Positions 47,365-56,767 of a stretch of DNA of 64,000 nt are shown here, piece after piece. The stretch's first letter is position 1, and each line of letters starts with the position of its first letter. Both the position numbers and the translations under genes were made by a program. The stretch is from Belnapia sp. F-4-1 (GTDB lineage: Bacteria; Pseudomonadota; Alphaproteobacteria; Acetobacterales; Acetobacteraceae). The notes beneath the pieces were generated by a model. That model searched no databases and was not told where the DNA came from. It saw only the letters and a program-made list of their open reading frames with translations. Location of the stretch: the NCBI RefSeq assembly GCF_000802185.1, contig NZ_KN676113.1, positions 248,001-312,000 of the forward strand. Reading direction: 5' to 3'.

Positions 47365-48511
47365 GTAGTGCCCTCGACGGCCGGCACCGCTCTGGCCGGC
47401 AGGATCACCCTCGCCCTCAGGCCGCGTAGAACGGTTCTCCAACGTGGCAGAGCCCTAATGCACGACCGCGACCGACCGCACGAACGCCAGGCCGAGCCCG
47501 ATCCCACCCGTCGCGCGATATCCCGACGGCTCGCCGCGATAAAAGGGCTCGAAGGCACGCTCCAGCCCCTGCGGCGGTAGCTCTGGCCCGTCATCCTCGG
47601 TCTCCACCACTGCGGCACCATCCTGCCGGCTGAGTCGCACGCGCGCCGCCATGAGTGAAGGCGTTGGAGTCAGGTTGGTGAAGAGGCTGCGAAGCCCGAT
47701 GTGATCGGCCGGCAGGATGACGTCCGGCCCCTCCTCCAGGCTGACCGCCGGCCGGTCTCGACCATGTCATCGGCGATGGTGGAAAGAAGGGAGCGCAACT
47801 CCTGCGGCTGCCTTGGGCGCGCAGCATGCGTCGCCTGTACGAACGACAGCACGCGCCGAGCATCTGCTGCACCTCCGCGATGTCAGCCGCGGCGCGGCTG
47901 CAGATCCACTCCGGTGTGCATTCTAGCCGGAAGACGAGGCGGGTAAGCGGAATGCACAGGTCGTGCCCAATCGCGCTCATGAGGTTCAGCCGGTCATCCA
48001 GGTAGCGGCCAAGGCGGCGCTTCATCTCGTTGAACGACAAGGCCACGCCCCGCAGCTCGCGCGGGTGTCGGCCCAGCCGCTCCACCGCCTTGGCGAAGTA
48101 CCAGATCGGTTGCGACAACTGGCGAAAGACGACATAGGCGCAGGGAATGGCGAAGAGGATCGTGCACAGCACCCAGATCGCGGCCAGTGTCATCCAGCCG
48201 CGGACGATCGAGCCCGACGGGTTGACCACGCGCCAGCTTCCGTTCTCGAGCAGCCGCGCCAGGGTGATCCCGCCAGCGAAGTCCAGCGCCGCCGCCTTCT
48301 CGCCGACGGGGTCGGCACCGCCGTTCGCAAGCCGGTGTGCGGCGTAGCGAGTGCCTTTGAGCGCCTGCAGGACGGAGACGAACTGCACCCGCAACTCGTC
48401 GGCCGGCAGGCCGAGCCGCGCCACCGTCACGTCGCGCATCGCAGCGAGAAGCGTCTCCTGCGGCGGCACCTCCTGCGCCGGGATATTGCAGATCTCGACG
48501 CCGCACACCAA
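47365..48511 (-). pseudogene. Membrane sensor histidine kinase, multiply frameshifted
   Basis: The first frame (from 48511) holds a periplasmic sensor remnant, a transmembrane helix (MTLAAIWVLCTILFAIPCAY), a HAMP region and the H-box LMSAIGHDLCIPLTRLVFRL. Later parts appear in other frames: FVQATHAARPRQPQELRSLL, then DGPELPPQGLERAFEPFYRG with GIGLGLAFVRSV, and finally GSATLENRS and GLRARVILPAR near 47370. At least three frameshifts and an internal stop interrupt it, and the N-terminal membrane anchor is missing. No cognate response regulator is nearby. Confidence 0.75.
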
Positions 48512-48738
48512 GCCGTCTTTCGTCCCGGCACCGGTGCCGTCACTCGCGCGTTGGTTGAGCTTAGGGTGGATCCCGCCCGGCTGGTGCTGGCGGAGGCAGA
48601 CCCGAGCTTCTGCGCCCCGCGCCGCCGGCGCTGGCCCAGCGCGCGCCGACCTGCCGATAGAGCTGTTCGCATCGGTTCAGCCAAATGTCTCGGGCAAACA
48701 GACGAGCAACTCGCGCGAGCGCGATGCCACGAGGAATT

Positions 48739-49116
48739 TTAATAGCTAGTGGAATCGCCTGGGACAATGCCTTGGCCTCGTGGCTCGTGGCTCGTGGCTC
48801 GTGGCTCGTGGCTCGTGGCGAAGGCTTCGGCTTCGGCTTCGGCGACGACCTCGCGTGCGGCACCCACATCGAGGCCCGCAACCGGCATCCCGCAGGCCAT
48901 CGCCTCAATGGCGACCAATCCGAATGGCTCATCCCAGCACGGAGTAAACAGGAACACCGAGGCACGCCCTATCTCCGCTGCAAGGATGGCGCTTCGGATA
49001 TGGCCTCCGTAGCGGATTGCGCCACCCAGCAACGGCGCCACGGCCTCCTCCCAATAGGTCGGCTCCTCGATGGTGCCGAAGATAGTGAGCGGCAGACTCG
49101 GCATGCTCAGCCACAC
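48739..49116 (-). pseudogene. Glycosyltransferase family 4 fragment
   Basis: About 90 residues resemble the C-terminal nucleotide-sugar-binding lobe of GT4 enzymes: LTIFGTIEEPTYWEEAVAPL, then IRYGGHIRSAILAAEIGRAS, FLFTPCWDEPFGLVAIEAMA and GMPVAGLDVGAAREVVAEA. The E-x7-E signature (EPFGLVAIE) is present. Both ends are missing and the frame runs into a heptanucleotide repeat coding ATSHEPR over and over. It cannot be functional. Confidence 0.65.
48778..48819. repeat. Heptanucleotide tandem repeat (TCGTGGC)6
   Basis: Six perfect copies of TCGTGGC run from 48778 to 48819, followed at 48824-48841 by three copies of GCTTCG. Such short-unit tracts are slippage-prone. This one lies within the tail of the glycosyltransferase fragment. 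Confidence 0.9.
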
Positions 49117-49484
49117 GAGCGTCCGCGTTTCAGCTTCTCGACGCCTGGTGTAACGCCGGCATTGATGTGAACCGTAAAGGACAGCACTACGACGTCGGCC
49201 TCGACGGATACCGACTTGGCGGCTCGCCGCGGGAGAACGACCTGGCGGCGGTGGCAGTGTGCGATCAGCAACGCGCCAAGTGTCTCAACAGGTATGTCGA
49301 AATCTGCCGTTCCATCGCCGACGGTCCATAACAAGGTAACCCGCTGCTGCGATGGAATCAGACGCACCATGTCGGGCTTTGCCTTAGGCAGGCCGAGAGC
49401 TGTGGCCCCATCGGCAACATCAACGAGGGCGGCCACGATGGCAGGCCGATCAAACGTAATCTCCCGTCGATCAATAATGCCCAT
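49107..49484 (-). CDS. Hypothetical protein (125 aa)
   Basis: I do not recognise this family. The frame has coding character throughout: MGIIDRREITFDRPAIVAAL, DMVRLIPSQQRVTLLWTVGD and VEADVVVLSFTVHINAGV form a strand-rich pattern without signal peptide or membrane segment. It is divergent from the uncharacterised pair at 49623 with a 138-base AT-rich spacer, so the three may be functionally linked. Its 3' end meets the decayed glycosyltransferase. Confidence 0.6.
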   Translation of the reverse strand: MGIIDRREITFDRPAIVAALVDVADGATALGLPKAKPDMVRLIPSQQRVTLLWTVGDGTADFDIPVETLGALLIAHCHRRQVVLPRRAAKSVSVEADVVVLSFTVHINAGVTPGVEKLKRGRSCG

Positions 49485-49622
49485 CGGCGAGTCCTATTGG
49501 CCGGCGTGGTCGTCCGTTTGCACCAGGACACTGTCCCACCGCGTCTTTACTGCATCGTTAACAGCCCTCGCAGCTAGGCCGCTTTAACGTTTTGCTTACT
49601 GCGCACCGGACATATTGCAGTC

Positions 49623-50780
49623 ATGCGAACGTCAACGGAATCGCTCGAGCCTGCCAGCTGCGCCGCGAGGAGCGGTGCGGGCTACATTGTTGAAGATCTC
49701 CGTCCGTCGACTTTTCTGGAGCGTGGCATCACAGCCCCCTTCACCACACCTTTTTTGCTCGGTTCACGCGTTCGCCCAGCCGCACGGGGCACGATCGAGC
49801 TCGTGGTACCAAACCCTGCCGGAGTTCGCGGTTCCTACGTGGTTCCCATTGGCGCTTTGAGTGAGGTTTGCGTTCCAACCTTGCATGACCGGCTGCTGTG
49901 CAAAGCGATCGAGGAAAGGCCGAACATCGCCCCAGCGACCATGCTCGCCCTGGCACGCTCGGTGACGAAGGAAGGGCTCGCAGGCGAAGCGGCAGCCAGC
50001 GCCGCAATCAGTGGCGAACAATTTGATCGCAGCCAGCGCGTCCTGACAAACTTTCGACTGCTCATTCACCTGGTCGAGCAAGTCGAACCACGCCACGAGA
50101 ACCCCGTCCCTCCCGGGCAGGACACGCCGGCCAATGTCGAGCGGAGAGCCCGCCGCGCCATTGCGCGCACGGCCCCGGAGCTCGGCATCAGTGTCACCGA
50201 CATGGTCGTCGCTTTGGAACAGCTTGCGGCGGTCTTTGCGCCCATCGGCTTCCGGGGCGATCCCACTCGTGCCAGATACCAACTCCAGCTCGAGGAGCTG
50301 CGGGCCCTAGCGTTGGAAACCACGGCCTGGTTGAGCAATGCGACGAGTGCCCAGGATGCAGGTGCCGCCTCTCTGGTGGTGCGCTCGGCAGAGATGACTG
50401 TGGAGCTGGGACGGCAACTGCTTTCCGGTCTGTTGGATTGCAGCATTGACATCTGCAGCATGGTTTGCCGCTGGACCCGAGACCGAGACGCCTTCCTCGA
50501 GCTTGCAGCCCGTCCTGCTTGGTTGCTCGACGGTTGGGCCACGCTGATCGGAATTTGGCGGACCGCGGGCAAGGACATCGCGGTAGCGGTGCGCGAGATG
50601 GCGATGTTGGTACCGACTATGCCGAAGGAAGTGAATGTCTGGACGGGATGTGACGACCGGCTATTTGACTTCACCACTCGGGCTCGGAGCCGATACGTCT
50701 TTCGCCTCGAAGAATGGCGCAATGGTGGCATCGTTGAAATAGTCGCCCGGAATGAGGCGCTGGTGGGCAAGATGATATGA
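49623..50780 (+). CDS. Uncharacterised protein A of a coupled pair (385 aa)
   Basis: I do not recognise a known domain. The N-terminal third is strand-rich (GTIELVVPNPAGVRGSYVVP, then IGALSEVCVPTLHDRLLCKA); the rest is mainly helical (FRLLIHLVEQVEPR, VTDMVVALEQLAAVFAPIGF, LQLEELRALALETTAWL). There is no signal peptide or transmembrane helix. The stop overlaps the next start (ATGA), so the two proteins are translationally coupled and probably act together. The only in-frame ATG near the start is 49623, and a purine-rich ribosome site is not obvious. Confidence 0.75.
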   Translation: MRTSTESLEPASCAARSGAGYIVEDLRPSTFLERGITAPFTTPFLLGSRVRPAARGTIELVVPNPAGVRGSYVVPIGALSEVCVPTLHDRLLCKAIEERPNIAPATMLALARSVTKEGLAGEAAASAAISGEQFDRSQRVLTNFRLLIHLVEQVEPRHENPVPPGQDTPANVERRARRAIARTAPELGISVTDMVVALEQLAAVFAPIGFRGDPTRARYQLQLEELRALALETTAWLSNATSAQDAGAASLVVRSAEMTVELGRQLLSGLLDCSIDICSMVCRWTRDRDAFLELAARPAWLLDGWATLIGIWRTAGKDIAVAVREMAMLVPTMPKEVNVWTGCDDRLFDFTTRARSRYVFRLEEWRNGGIVEIVARNEALVGKMI

Positions 50781-52048
50781 GCGTCGCCGCTGAGGTCCGC
50801 GCGCTGAGCAGCTTGGTCAAGAGTGCCTCGGCTGAGCAGCTCGCTCAGATGATCGCTACGATTGATAAGCTTCCTGAACGGGGAAGCGTTGATCGCTTGA
50901 TCGAAATCGTGCGGCCTCGCCTGCGCGACCTTGGCTTAGCTCGACCGATGCAGCTGGAACGGGTGTTGTTCACGCCACTTGACCCTCTGATTGTCCCGCC
51001 CAGCCGGTGGGCCCTGGACTCGCCTTACATACCACGCACAGCCCTGCTCCCTCTGGCCAACGCGGTCAAAGCGGGCCTCGGTTTGCGCGCCGAACACCTT
51101 GCCGCCGGCTGCGCAGATCGGACCATGGACGACGTCGTATCCGTCAGCACACTGGGCGCCGAATTATGGCCCGCAGCGGCCCGCGCCCTCCCGGGGGCAC
51201 CACCTCCGTCGTGGCAGGACTCCGGGTTGCCAGAGCGAACCTATGATCCGCTCGCCAGTCGCTGCAAGGCTGGGTGGCGCCACGCAGTCGCCATTTGGCC
51301 AGCCTTGCACGCTGCGGCGGACGGCCCACCCCTTGCGGCAATCCACGAAGCTTTGATGGGCCCGATTGCAGAAGGCGGCGAGGTCTTCGAGGTCGCGCTG
51401 CGGATTCTGCTGAAAAACGCAGCCCGGCCGGCGACCGTGATCGGTGCAGCGCTCGAGTTAACGGCCAATGGAGGTAGGACGGTCGAGGTTGCCGACACCC
51501 TGTTCGATGAAGTGCTAGTATGCCGGTTGGCCATGATGAGCGATTTGAAGGCGGGTCCAGCCGAGAACGGCGATGCCAAGGCGATTGCCCAGGCCGCCAC
51601 GTCAGCCTCGACGCTTCTGGAGGATATCGAGGCCTCCTCCTTGCTGAACAGGCGAGGTAGGCAAGCCAAGCTGCAGGCTCTCCGGTCGAGTTTAGACCTA
51701 CATTGCCGCCAAGGGTTCGCTGCAGCGATGCGGCGCGGATTTCTGGAGAAAGCTGCGTCCCTGGATGATGGCGCGCGGGACCGCGCGGCGACGGTCAGCG
51801 AGTTGGAGTGCCAGGCCCGGGATTTGAAGCGGATTGAGCATAGCGGGCGGAAGTTCGCCAGCGCTGCCGGGCACTATTACGACGAAGCTTTGCGGTCGGC
51901 GGTGATGACGCTCGCAAACGGCTCGCGCGGCAGAAGCACGCACCGGCTGCAACACCATGAACTGCTGCGCCTTGCCGAAATCCTTCTCGGTCCGGATGCT
52001 GCCCTCGGCATGCTGGGTCCGCTGAGAACCCAACCAACACCTTTCTGA
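50777..52048 (+). CDS. Uncharacterised protein B of a coupled pair (423 aa)
   Basis: An all-helical protein by appearance with no domain I recognise. It opens with AEQLAQMIATIDKLPERGSV, then RPRLRDLGLARPMQLERVLF and TPLDPLIVPPSRW, a Pro-rich motif that looks like a conserved core. The middle and C-terminal parts are amphipathic helices with acidic and basic runs. No signal, membrane span or metal motif is seen. It shares a 4-base overlap with protein A. A cytosolic complex is plausible; function is unknown. Confidence 0.75.
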   Translation: MSVAAEVRALSSLVKSASAEQLAQMIATIDKLPERGSVDRLIEIVRPRLRDLGLARPMQLERVLFTPLDPLIVPPSRWALDSPYIPRTALLPLANAVKAGLGLRAEHLAAGCADRTMDDVVSVSTLGAELWPAAARALPGAPPPSWQDSGLPERTYDPLASRCKAGWRHAVAIWPALHAAADGPPLAAIHEALMGPIAEGGEVFEVALRILLKNAARPATVIGAALELTANGGRTVEVADTLFDEVLVCRLAMMSDLKAGPAENGDAKAIAQAATSASTLLEDIEASSLLNRRGRQAKLQALRSSLDLHCRQGFAAAMRRGFLEKAASLDDGARDRAATVSELECQARDLKRIEHSGRKFASAAGHYYDEALRSAVMTLANGSRGRSTHRLQHHELLRLAEILLGPDAALGMLGPLRTQPTPF

Positions 52049-52195
52049 GTGGGCAGGGTCAAGAGCCGCGTGGCCCCGGTCGCAGGCACGTCAGGGGCCT
52101 CACGGGGCACCAACAGCCGACAGGCGGCTTTGTAAACGGCAGTAGCGCAGGCTGAGGCCGGTGGTTGGGCTGACCACTCCAAGGCGATGCTACGC

Positions 52196-52830
52196 ACCTA
52201 AGCAGTCTCCTGCCTGACTGAAGCGCTTGTGTCTTCTTAAGCTGTACGGAGATGATTCAGATTCGCTTCAGACCATGCGGATGTCCAAGGCGCTGTCGCT
52301 TGTTTCGTGAGAACGTGTCGCGGCGGGGTCGTCCTACCCGGCGGCGGCGGTCCGCTTCAGAGTACGTGCGCCCAACGCGGTCTGCTGGGCGGCGTTGTTG
52401 TGGCAAGAGGGCTTGGTGGGGATCGACGTTCGGTGCAGATTGAGACCCACGCGGCGCTGATCCTTCGCTTTGTTGACCATAAATCGATCATGATGCTGCG
52501 GGAGATCCGGGCCGGGTTGGCTAAGGTTGGTGTGTCTGCTGGCTTCGGCACGCTCTGGCGCTTTTTCGGCCGTCACCGAATGACACGCAAAAAAGTCTGC
52601 TCACGCCGGGTGCAGAACCGGTCGGACGTCATGAGACAGTGCCGGACCTTATTCGAGACGAAGCTCGATCTCTATCCCAACCTTTCGGTATTTATCGATG
52701 AGGCCTGAGCCTCGACCAACATGGCCCGAATCCATGGTCGGGCACTTCGTGGGGAACGGCTGCGCGCCGCCATCCCACATAGTCATTGGTTGAAGACTAT
52801 CTTCGTCGCTGGCTTGCGAGGCCTGCTCGA
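52196..52830 (+). mobile_element. IS630-family element remnant (copy 3)
   Basis: The left end (CTCCTGCCTGACTGAAGCGC near 52210) is the counterpart of the outer end of copies 1 and 2. The transposase reads LREIRAGLAKVGVSAGFGTL, RFFGRHRMTRKK-like sequence and LYPNLSVFIDEA, where TGA replaces the Trp of FIDETW, then STNMARIHGRALRGERLRAA and PHSHWL. Frameshifts and the in-frame stop make it inactive; it breaks off near 52830. Confidence 0.75.
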
Positions 52831-53038
52831 TGGGGCCTGCTCGATCTGGCTCGAGGAGCCATGCGTTCGGATCACGGCCTGCCCCCACAGGCACTATGTC
52901 GCTCGGTCCAAAGCAACCGCTGCTCCAACAACCTGCAATGCCCGGCGTGGAAGTCGTGGGCGGAACGACCCAGTTGCCTTGCGGGAGCGCAGCGCGCGAC
53001 TCGCCCGGACAGCCGATGTCGATCTGCCCAGGCGAGGC

Positions 53039-55462
53039 TCAGATCGGGCAGACGCCCGAGGCGCACTGGAGGTGGGCGAGGTCGATGGCCTCATGGAGAG
53101 ACGGGTCGCGGATTCCCTCGACCAGCCCCGCGAAGCGGCCCATCGGCACCTCCTCCTCCGGCAGGTACTCGTAGCCCAGCGCGTGGTCTGGCCGGCTCGG
53201 CAGGATGGCGCAGCAGCGAATTCGCGGCTGGTGCTCCAGCAGCATGGCGCGGAACGCGTCGAGGTCGTATCGGTCGGTGTAGACCTTGAGCGTGTAGGAG
53301 ACCTGGTTGCCCCGCTCGGCGCCGATCCAGTGCCGCTCCAGCAGCGCCAGCCAGCGGTACTGGTCCTCGGGCGAGGCATCCGGCGCGGTCACCAGGCGCT
53401 CGCCGATGCCCAGGCGCTGGATCAGCGGCAGGGTCGGGAAGCCCACGACGGACATGCCGGGGAAGGAGCGCAGCACTCGCACCGGGTAGCCGTGGGCCTC
53501 GTAGTCCGGCAGCAGCGAGTCGCCGTCGGCGGCCCAAGCGCCGGTGCCGTCGCGCGTACCCTTGAACTGGACCCAGCGAAGATACTGGCGCCGCGCGGGC
53601 AGGTGGGCGCCCTCGGTCAGGCCGAAGAGCTTGCTCGTCGTGCCAGCCGGCTTGACCGTGGTGACCGTCACCGGCGCCTCGAGGCCGAGTTCTGCGGCAT
53701 AGGCGATGCCTTCCTCCTTCGCCGCCTCGGAGAGCCGCGCCAGCATGGCCCAGAACGGGGCGGAGCGCGCCTCGTCCAGCAGATCGCCGAAGCTGAGACC
53801 CCAGCGCATCCAGGCCCACTCGTGCAGGCCCGTCGGGCCGATGCCCATGCGGTTCGTGCGGCGAACCTCCTCGGCGTAGAGGGCGTCCATGGTGTTGGCG
53901 CGCATAAGGAAGCGGATGCCGAGCCGGACGCTGTCCTCGACCCGCGCGTCCCATTCGGCGGCGAGCTCGTCCGGCACGAGGCCGGGCGTCAGGGTGGCGA
54001 GATCGGCCGGGCAGGCGAAGAGCGGCGCGAAGTCGGCGATGACGCAGTAGCCGCCCGTGACATGCAGCGTGATCTCGCCGCAGGGGTTGGTGGTGACCGG
54101 GAAGCGCGCCGACTGCGCCCGGCGTGCCAGCTCGGCGAGCAGCGGCACGGCGAGGTCGGCCTGGTAGCGGGCGGAGCGCACGTCGCGCCCGTCCCCATGC
54201 ACGGGCTTCCGCCAGGCGTTCCCCGTGCGCGCGTCCTCGAGCTTGTCGCCGTTGATGAAGCCGGGCTCGCCGTTGATGTAGGCGCAGCGCGTCGCCTCGT
54301 CGAACACCGCCAGCGCGTGGCGGGCCCAGGGATCGGCACTGCCCGCGCGGGCGGCGCGCACGCCCTCCCAGAACTCGGCGTCCACCATGACGGAGTTGTT
54401 GGCGGTCCATAGCCCGCCCTCGGACTTGGCGCGGATGAAGCGCAGGATGCCAGGGTCGCGCCAGGACTTGGTCGCCATGCGGGCGGCCCGGCGAGCGCCG
54501 CCCACCTGCACCTCGACCGAAAGGTAGTGGTCCACCAACAGCGCCTGCTCCCAGGGTTGCAGCGCCTCGTCATCGGCTGCGCGGTGCCGCGCCGGCTCGA
54601 TCACCTGGCGGCGCAGGTTGACGAAGGCGCGCATGAGCGAGAGCGGGCCGGAGGCCGGCCGTCCCTGCATGCCTGCGATCGGGGCGCCGCGCCGGCGGAT
54701 GGCCGAGAAGTCGAGTAGCAGGATGCGGTCGTCCGCGCCCTCGAAGGCCAGGCTCTCCAGCAGCTCGAGCGCCTTCCCCCAGCCCTCACGGCTGTCTGCG
54801 ATCTCGTGGCGAATGGTGCCGGGCGCCGGTTCGGTGGCCTCGGCGAAGAACTCGCGGTCGATCCAGCCGCGCATCTCGGCCTCCTGCGCCTCCGAGAAGG
54901 CGTCGAGGCTGGTGCCCCAGGGCAGCAGGCCGAACTCGGCGCCGAAGCGGTGCAGGTCGGCGCGCGTGCGCGGCCTGTCGGGATGCGCCGGATCGAGGCG
55001 CAACAGCAGCCGTGGCGCCCGGCCCCAGTCCACCGCGACCAGCTCGTCATCGTAAGCCCGGCCGACCCCGCTGCCATTCAGCAGCAAGTAGAACAGGGTG
55101 AACGAGGCGTTCGCGGTCGAGCAGTTGGTGAAAACCTCCATGTTCCGCCCGGGCTGGTCAGCATCGCCGTGCTGCAGGTGCCGTCCGGAGGTGATGAGGG
55201 CTCCTGTGGCGATGGCATTGCGCAGCCGCGCCCGCTCGACCGGATCCGCCGCGTCGCCGAGCAGGGCCGTGTTGCCCGCGGCCACGCGGTCGGCAACGCG
55301 GCCGAAATCCTCACCGTCCCCGGCGCGGAACACGGTGCGCCGAGCGACGGCCACGCCCATGCCAGGGTCGAGGACACGGGCTGGCAACGGCAGGGTGCCG
55401 AAGCTCGCGCCGGGGCTCGGGGCATGCCGCGCCTCGGGGGCGCGGGAAAGATAACCATCCAT
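53039..55462 (-). CDS. nrdJ: Adenosylcobalamin-dependent (class II) ribonucleotide reductase
   Basis: An 807-residue class II ribonucleotide reductase, using coenzyme B12 to make deoxynucleotides with or without oxygen. The first redox Cys is at 114 (NCSTANASF), the other site-Cys at 461 in NPCGEITLHVTGGYCVIAD, and the C-terminal shuttle pair Cys800/Cys805 in CASGVCPI. The segment VTTVKPAGTTSKLFGLTEGA is the phosphate-binding loop. The start at 55462 is chosen over a GTG at 55492. It sits 63 bases downstream of the nsrR stop on the same strand, so NO-responsive expression is plausible. Confidence 0.92.
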   Translation of the reverse strand: MDGYLSRAPEARHAPSPGASFGTLPLPARVLDPGMGVAVARRTVFRAGDGEDFGRVADRVAAGNTALLGDAADPVERARLRNAIATGALITSGRHLQHGDADQPGRNMEVFTNCSTANASFTLFYLLLNGSGVGRAYDDELVAVDWGRAPRLLLRLDPAHPDRPRTRADLHRFGAEFGLLPWGTSLDAFSEAQEAEMRGWIDREFFAEATEPAPGTIRHEIADSREGWGKALELLESLAFEGADDRILLLDFSAIRRRGAPIAGMQGRPASGPLSLMRAFVNLRRQVIEPARHRAADDEALQPWEQALLVDHYLSVEVQVGGARRAARMATKSWRDPGILRFIRAKSEGGLWTANNSVMVDAEFWEGVRAARAGSADPWARHALAVFDEATRCAYINGEPGFINGDKLEDARTGNAWRKPVHGDGRDVRSARYQADLAVPLLAELARRAQSARFPVTTNPCGEITLHVTGGYCVIADFAPLFACPADLATLTPGLVPDELAAEWDARVEDSVRLGIRFLMRANTMDALYAEEVRRTNRMGIGPTGLHEWAWMRWGLSFGDLLDEARSAPFWAMLARLSEAAKEEGIAYAAELGLEAPVTVTTVKPAGTTSKLFGLTEGAHLPARRQYLRWVQFKGTRDGTGAWAADGDSLLPDYEAHGYPVRVLRSFPGMSVVGFPTLPLIQRLGIGERLVTAPDASPEDQYRWLALLERHWIGAERGNQVSYTLKVYTDRYDLDAFRAMLLEHQPRIRCCAILPSRPDHALGYEYLPEEEVPMGRFAGLVEGIRDPSLHEAIDLAHLQCASGVCPI

Positions 55463-55525
55463 CGGGGCGTCTCTGTCCTCGCCGGCCGCCACTGTCGGCG
55501 AGTCGGCAAAAACATAATATAGCGC

Positions 55526-55975
55526 CTACAGGCGACTGTCACCTACCATATATAGGGAACGCTGCGCCTGTACCAATCCCGGCAGGCAGTCAGCGAGCGT
55601 CGCGGCGTCGAGTTCCGCAAGGAATGCGGCTCGTCCCCGCGCAAGCACGCCGCGCAGGCGGCAGTCCGCCGAAAGGCAGCAGGCGCCGCCATCCGGCCGG
55701 AAGCACTCGACCAGCGCCTGCCCTTCCTCCAGCAGGCGGACCACCTGGCCGACGCGGATCTCCGCGGCCGGGCGAGCCAGCTGCACGCCCCCGCGGGCAC
55801 CGCGGAGGGTTCGCACCAGCCCCGCCCCCGCCAGGTCCTGGATGATCTTGTGCAGGTGGTTACGGGGCGCGCCGACCTCGGCCGAGAGCCCCTCGGCCGT
55901 GCGCACCCGGCTGGGCTCGGCGGCGAGCCGCATCAGCAGGCGCAGGGCGACGTCGGTGGAAGCGAGCAGGCGCAA
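55526..55975 (-). CDS. nsrR: Rrf2-family NO sensor (NsrR-type repressor)
   Basis: A 149-residue Rrf2 regulator. The N-terminal winged HTH reads MRLLASTDVALRLLMRLAAE and HLHKIIQDLAGAGLVRTLRG. The cluster loop carries Cys91, Cys99, Cys100 and Cys105 (ECFRPDGGACC, DCRLR), matching the cysteine spacing of NsrR better than IscR. NsrR represses NO-detoxification genes until NO destroys its Fe-S cluster. TTG at 55975 is chosen as start because GAGGAG lies 7 bases upstream; longer in-frame options lack a ribosome site. It is divergent from the globin gene. Confidence 0.88.
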   Translation of the reverse strand: MRLLASTDVALRLLMRLAAEPSRVRTAEGLSAEVGAPRNHLHKIIQDLAGAGLVRTLRGARGGVQLARPAAEIRVGQVVRLLEEGQALVECFRPDGGACCLSADCRLRGVLARGRAAFLAELDAATLADCLPGLVQAQRSLYMVGDSRL

Positions 55976-55993
55976 CTGAGGGCTCCTCGAATC

Positions 55994-56010
55994 TGGTATT
56001 GACGATACCA
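55994..56010 (+). promoter_or_regulatory. Candidate NsrR operator
   Basis: A perfect inverted repeat TGGTAT-N5-ATACCA sits in the 74-base divergent promoter region between nsrR and the globin gene. Its position between a repressor and a likely target, and its symmetry, suggest binding by the NsrR dimer. The half-site sequence was not checked against a matrix. Confidence 0.6.
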
Positions 56011-56049
56011 CAATCAGCGACGAAAATAAGTGGTGCTGGAGATGCAACT

Positions 56050-56493
56050 TTGATCGCGATCCCCGAAACTCCCGAGCGGCGTGCCGTCCTCACCCGCGAG
56101 GTGACCGCCCGCACGGGCCTGGACGCGGCCGCCATCGAATCCTTCCTCCGTGCCTTCTACGGCGCCGCCCGGCAGGATCCGCTGCTCGGCCCCGCCTTCG
56201 CCGACATCGCGGACTGGGACCGGCACATCGCCACCCTGGCACGCTTCTGGGGCTCGGTTGCGCTGATGACGGGCGACTACCACGGCCAGCCGATGCAGGC
56301 GCACGCGCACCTTGCGCTCACCCCGGACCATTTCGCCCGCTGGCTCACCCTCTTCGAGGCGACGGCGCGGGCGCATTTCACCGAGCAAGGCGCCGGGCAC
56401 ATGCTCGAGCGCGCTCGCCGGATCGCCCGCAGCCTTGAGATGGGGCTCATCCCCCTCGCGCTGCCGGCCAGAGGGCGCCAGACGGCGCCATGA
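56050..56493 (+). CDS. Group III truncated hemoglobin
   Basis: A 147-residue globin. FLRAFYGAARQDPLLGPAFA and DWDRHIATLARFWGSVALMT form the A-E helices, with HAHLALTPDHFARWLTLFEA giving the proximal-histidine F region. Group III (Ctb-like) globins bind O2 or NO. A TTG at 56050 with GGAG 8 bases upstream is the best start; no ATG fits the frame. It is divergent from nsrR and shares its operator, so induction by NO is likely. Confidence 0.82.
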   Translation: MIAIPETPERRAVLTREVTARTGLDAAAIESFLRAFYGAARQDPLLGPAFADIADWDRHIATLARFWGSVALMTGDYHGQPMQAHAHLALTPDHFARWLTLFEATARAHFTEQGAGHMLERARRIARSLEMGLIPLALPARGRQTAP

Positions 56494-56584
56494 GTGCAGC
56501 CATGACCGGGCCCCTCGCCCAGCCCGCCGACGCCGCCTGACGCGACGGCGGCCCTCCGGCGCCGCTGGCTCGACTTCCGAGGCG

Positions 56585-56752
56585 GCACGAGCACGACGGC
56601 CACGGAGCGCAGATCCAGGCGCCGGAGGCACTGACCGCGGGCGCCTGCAACACTTGGCGAGCGCTCCATTCCGGCACCTGCAAGCTGACGGACGACCCGA
56701 TGGAGCACATCCGCTTGTCGAACAACGTCCTGTTCCCGCGCTTCGGGGCCTG
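56585..56752 (+). pseudogene. RIC iron-sulfur repair protein (hemerythrin-type), C-terminal remnant
   Basis: The frame reads EALTAGACNTWRALHSGTCK, then DDPMEHIRLSNNVLFPRFGA and a stop, matching the end of di-iron RIC/ScdA/YtfE proteins where a His-x3-His and the ENN.LFPR motif are conserved. The N-terminal 150 residues, including the DUF542 motif, are absent or shifted out of frame. RIC repairs NO-damaged Fe-S clusters, matching the neighbourhood, but this copy cannot work. Confidence 0.65.
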
Positions 56753-56767
56753 AGCGGGGCGGCGTCC

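Noticed and set aside
48778-48819. CRISPR-like array
   Set aside because: Units are 7 bases without spacers; it is a simple tandem repeat.
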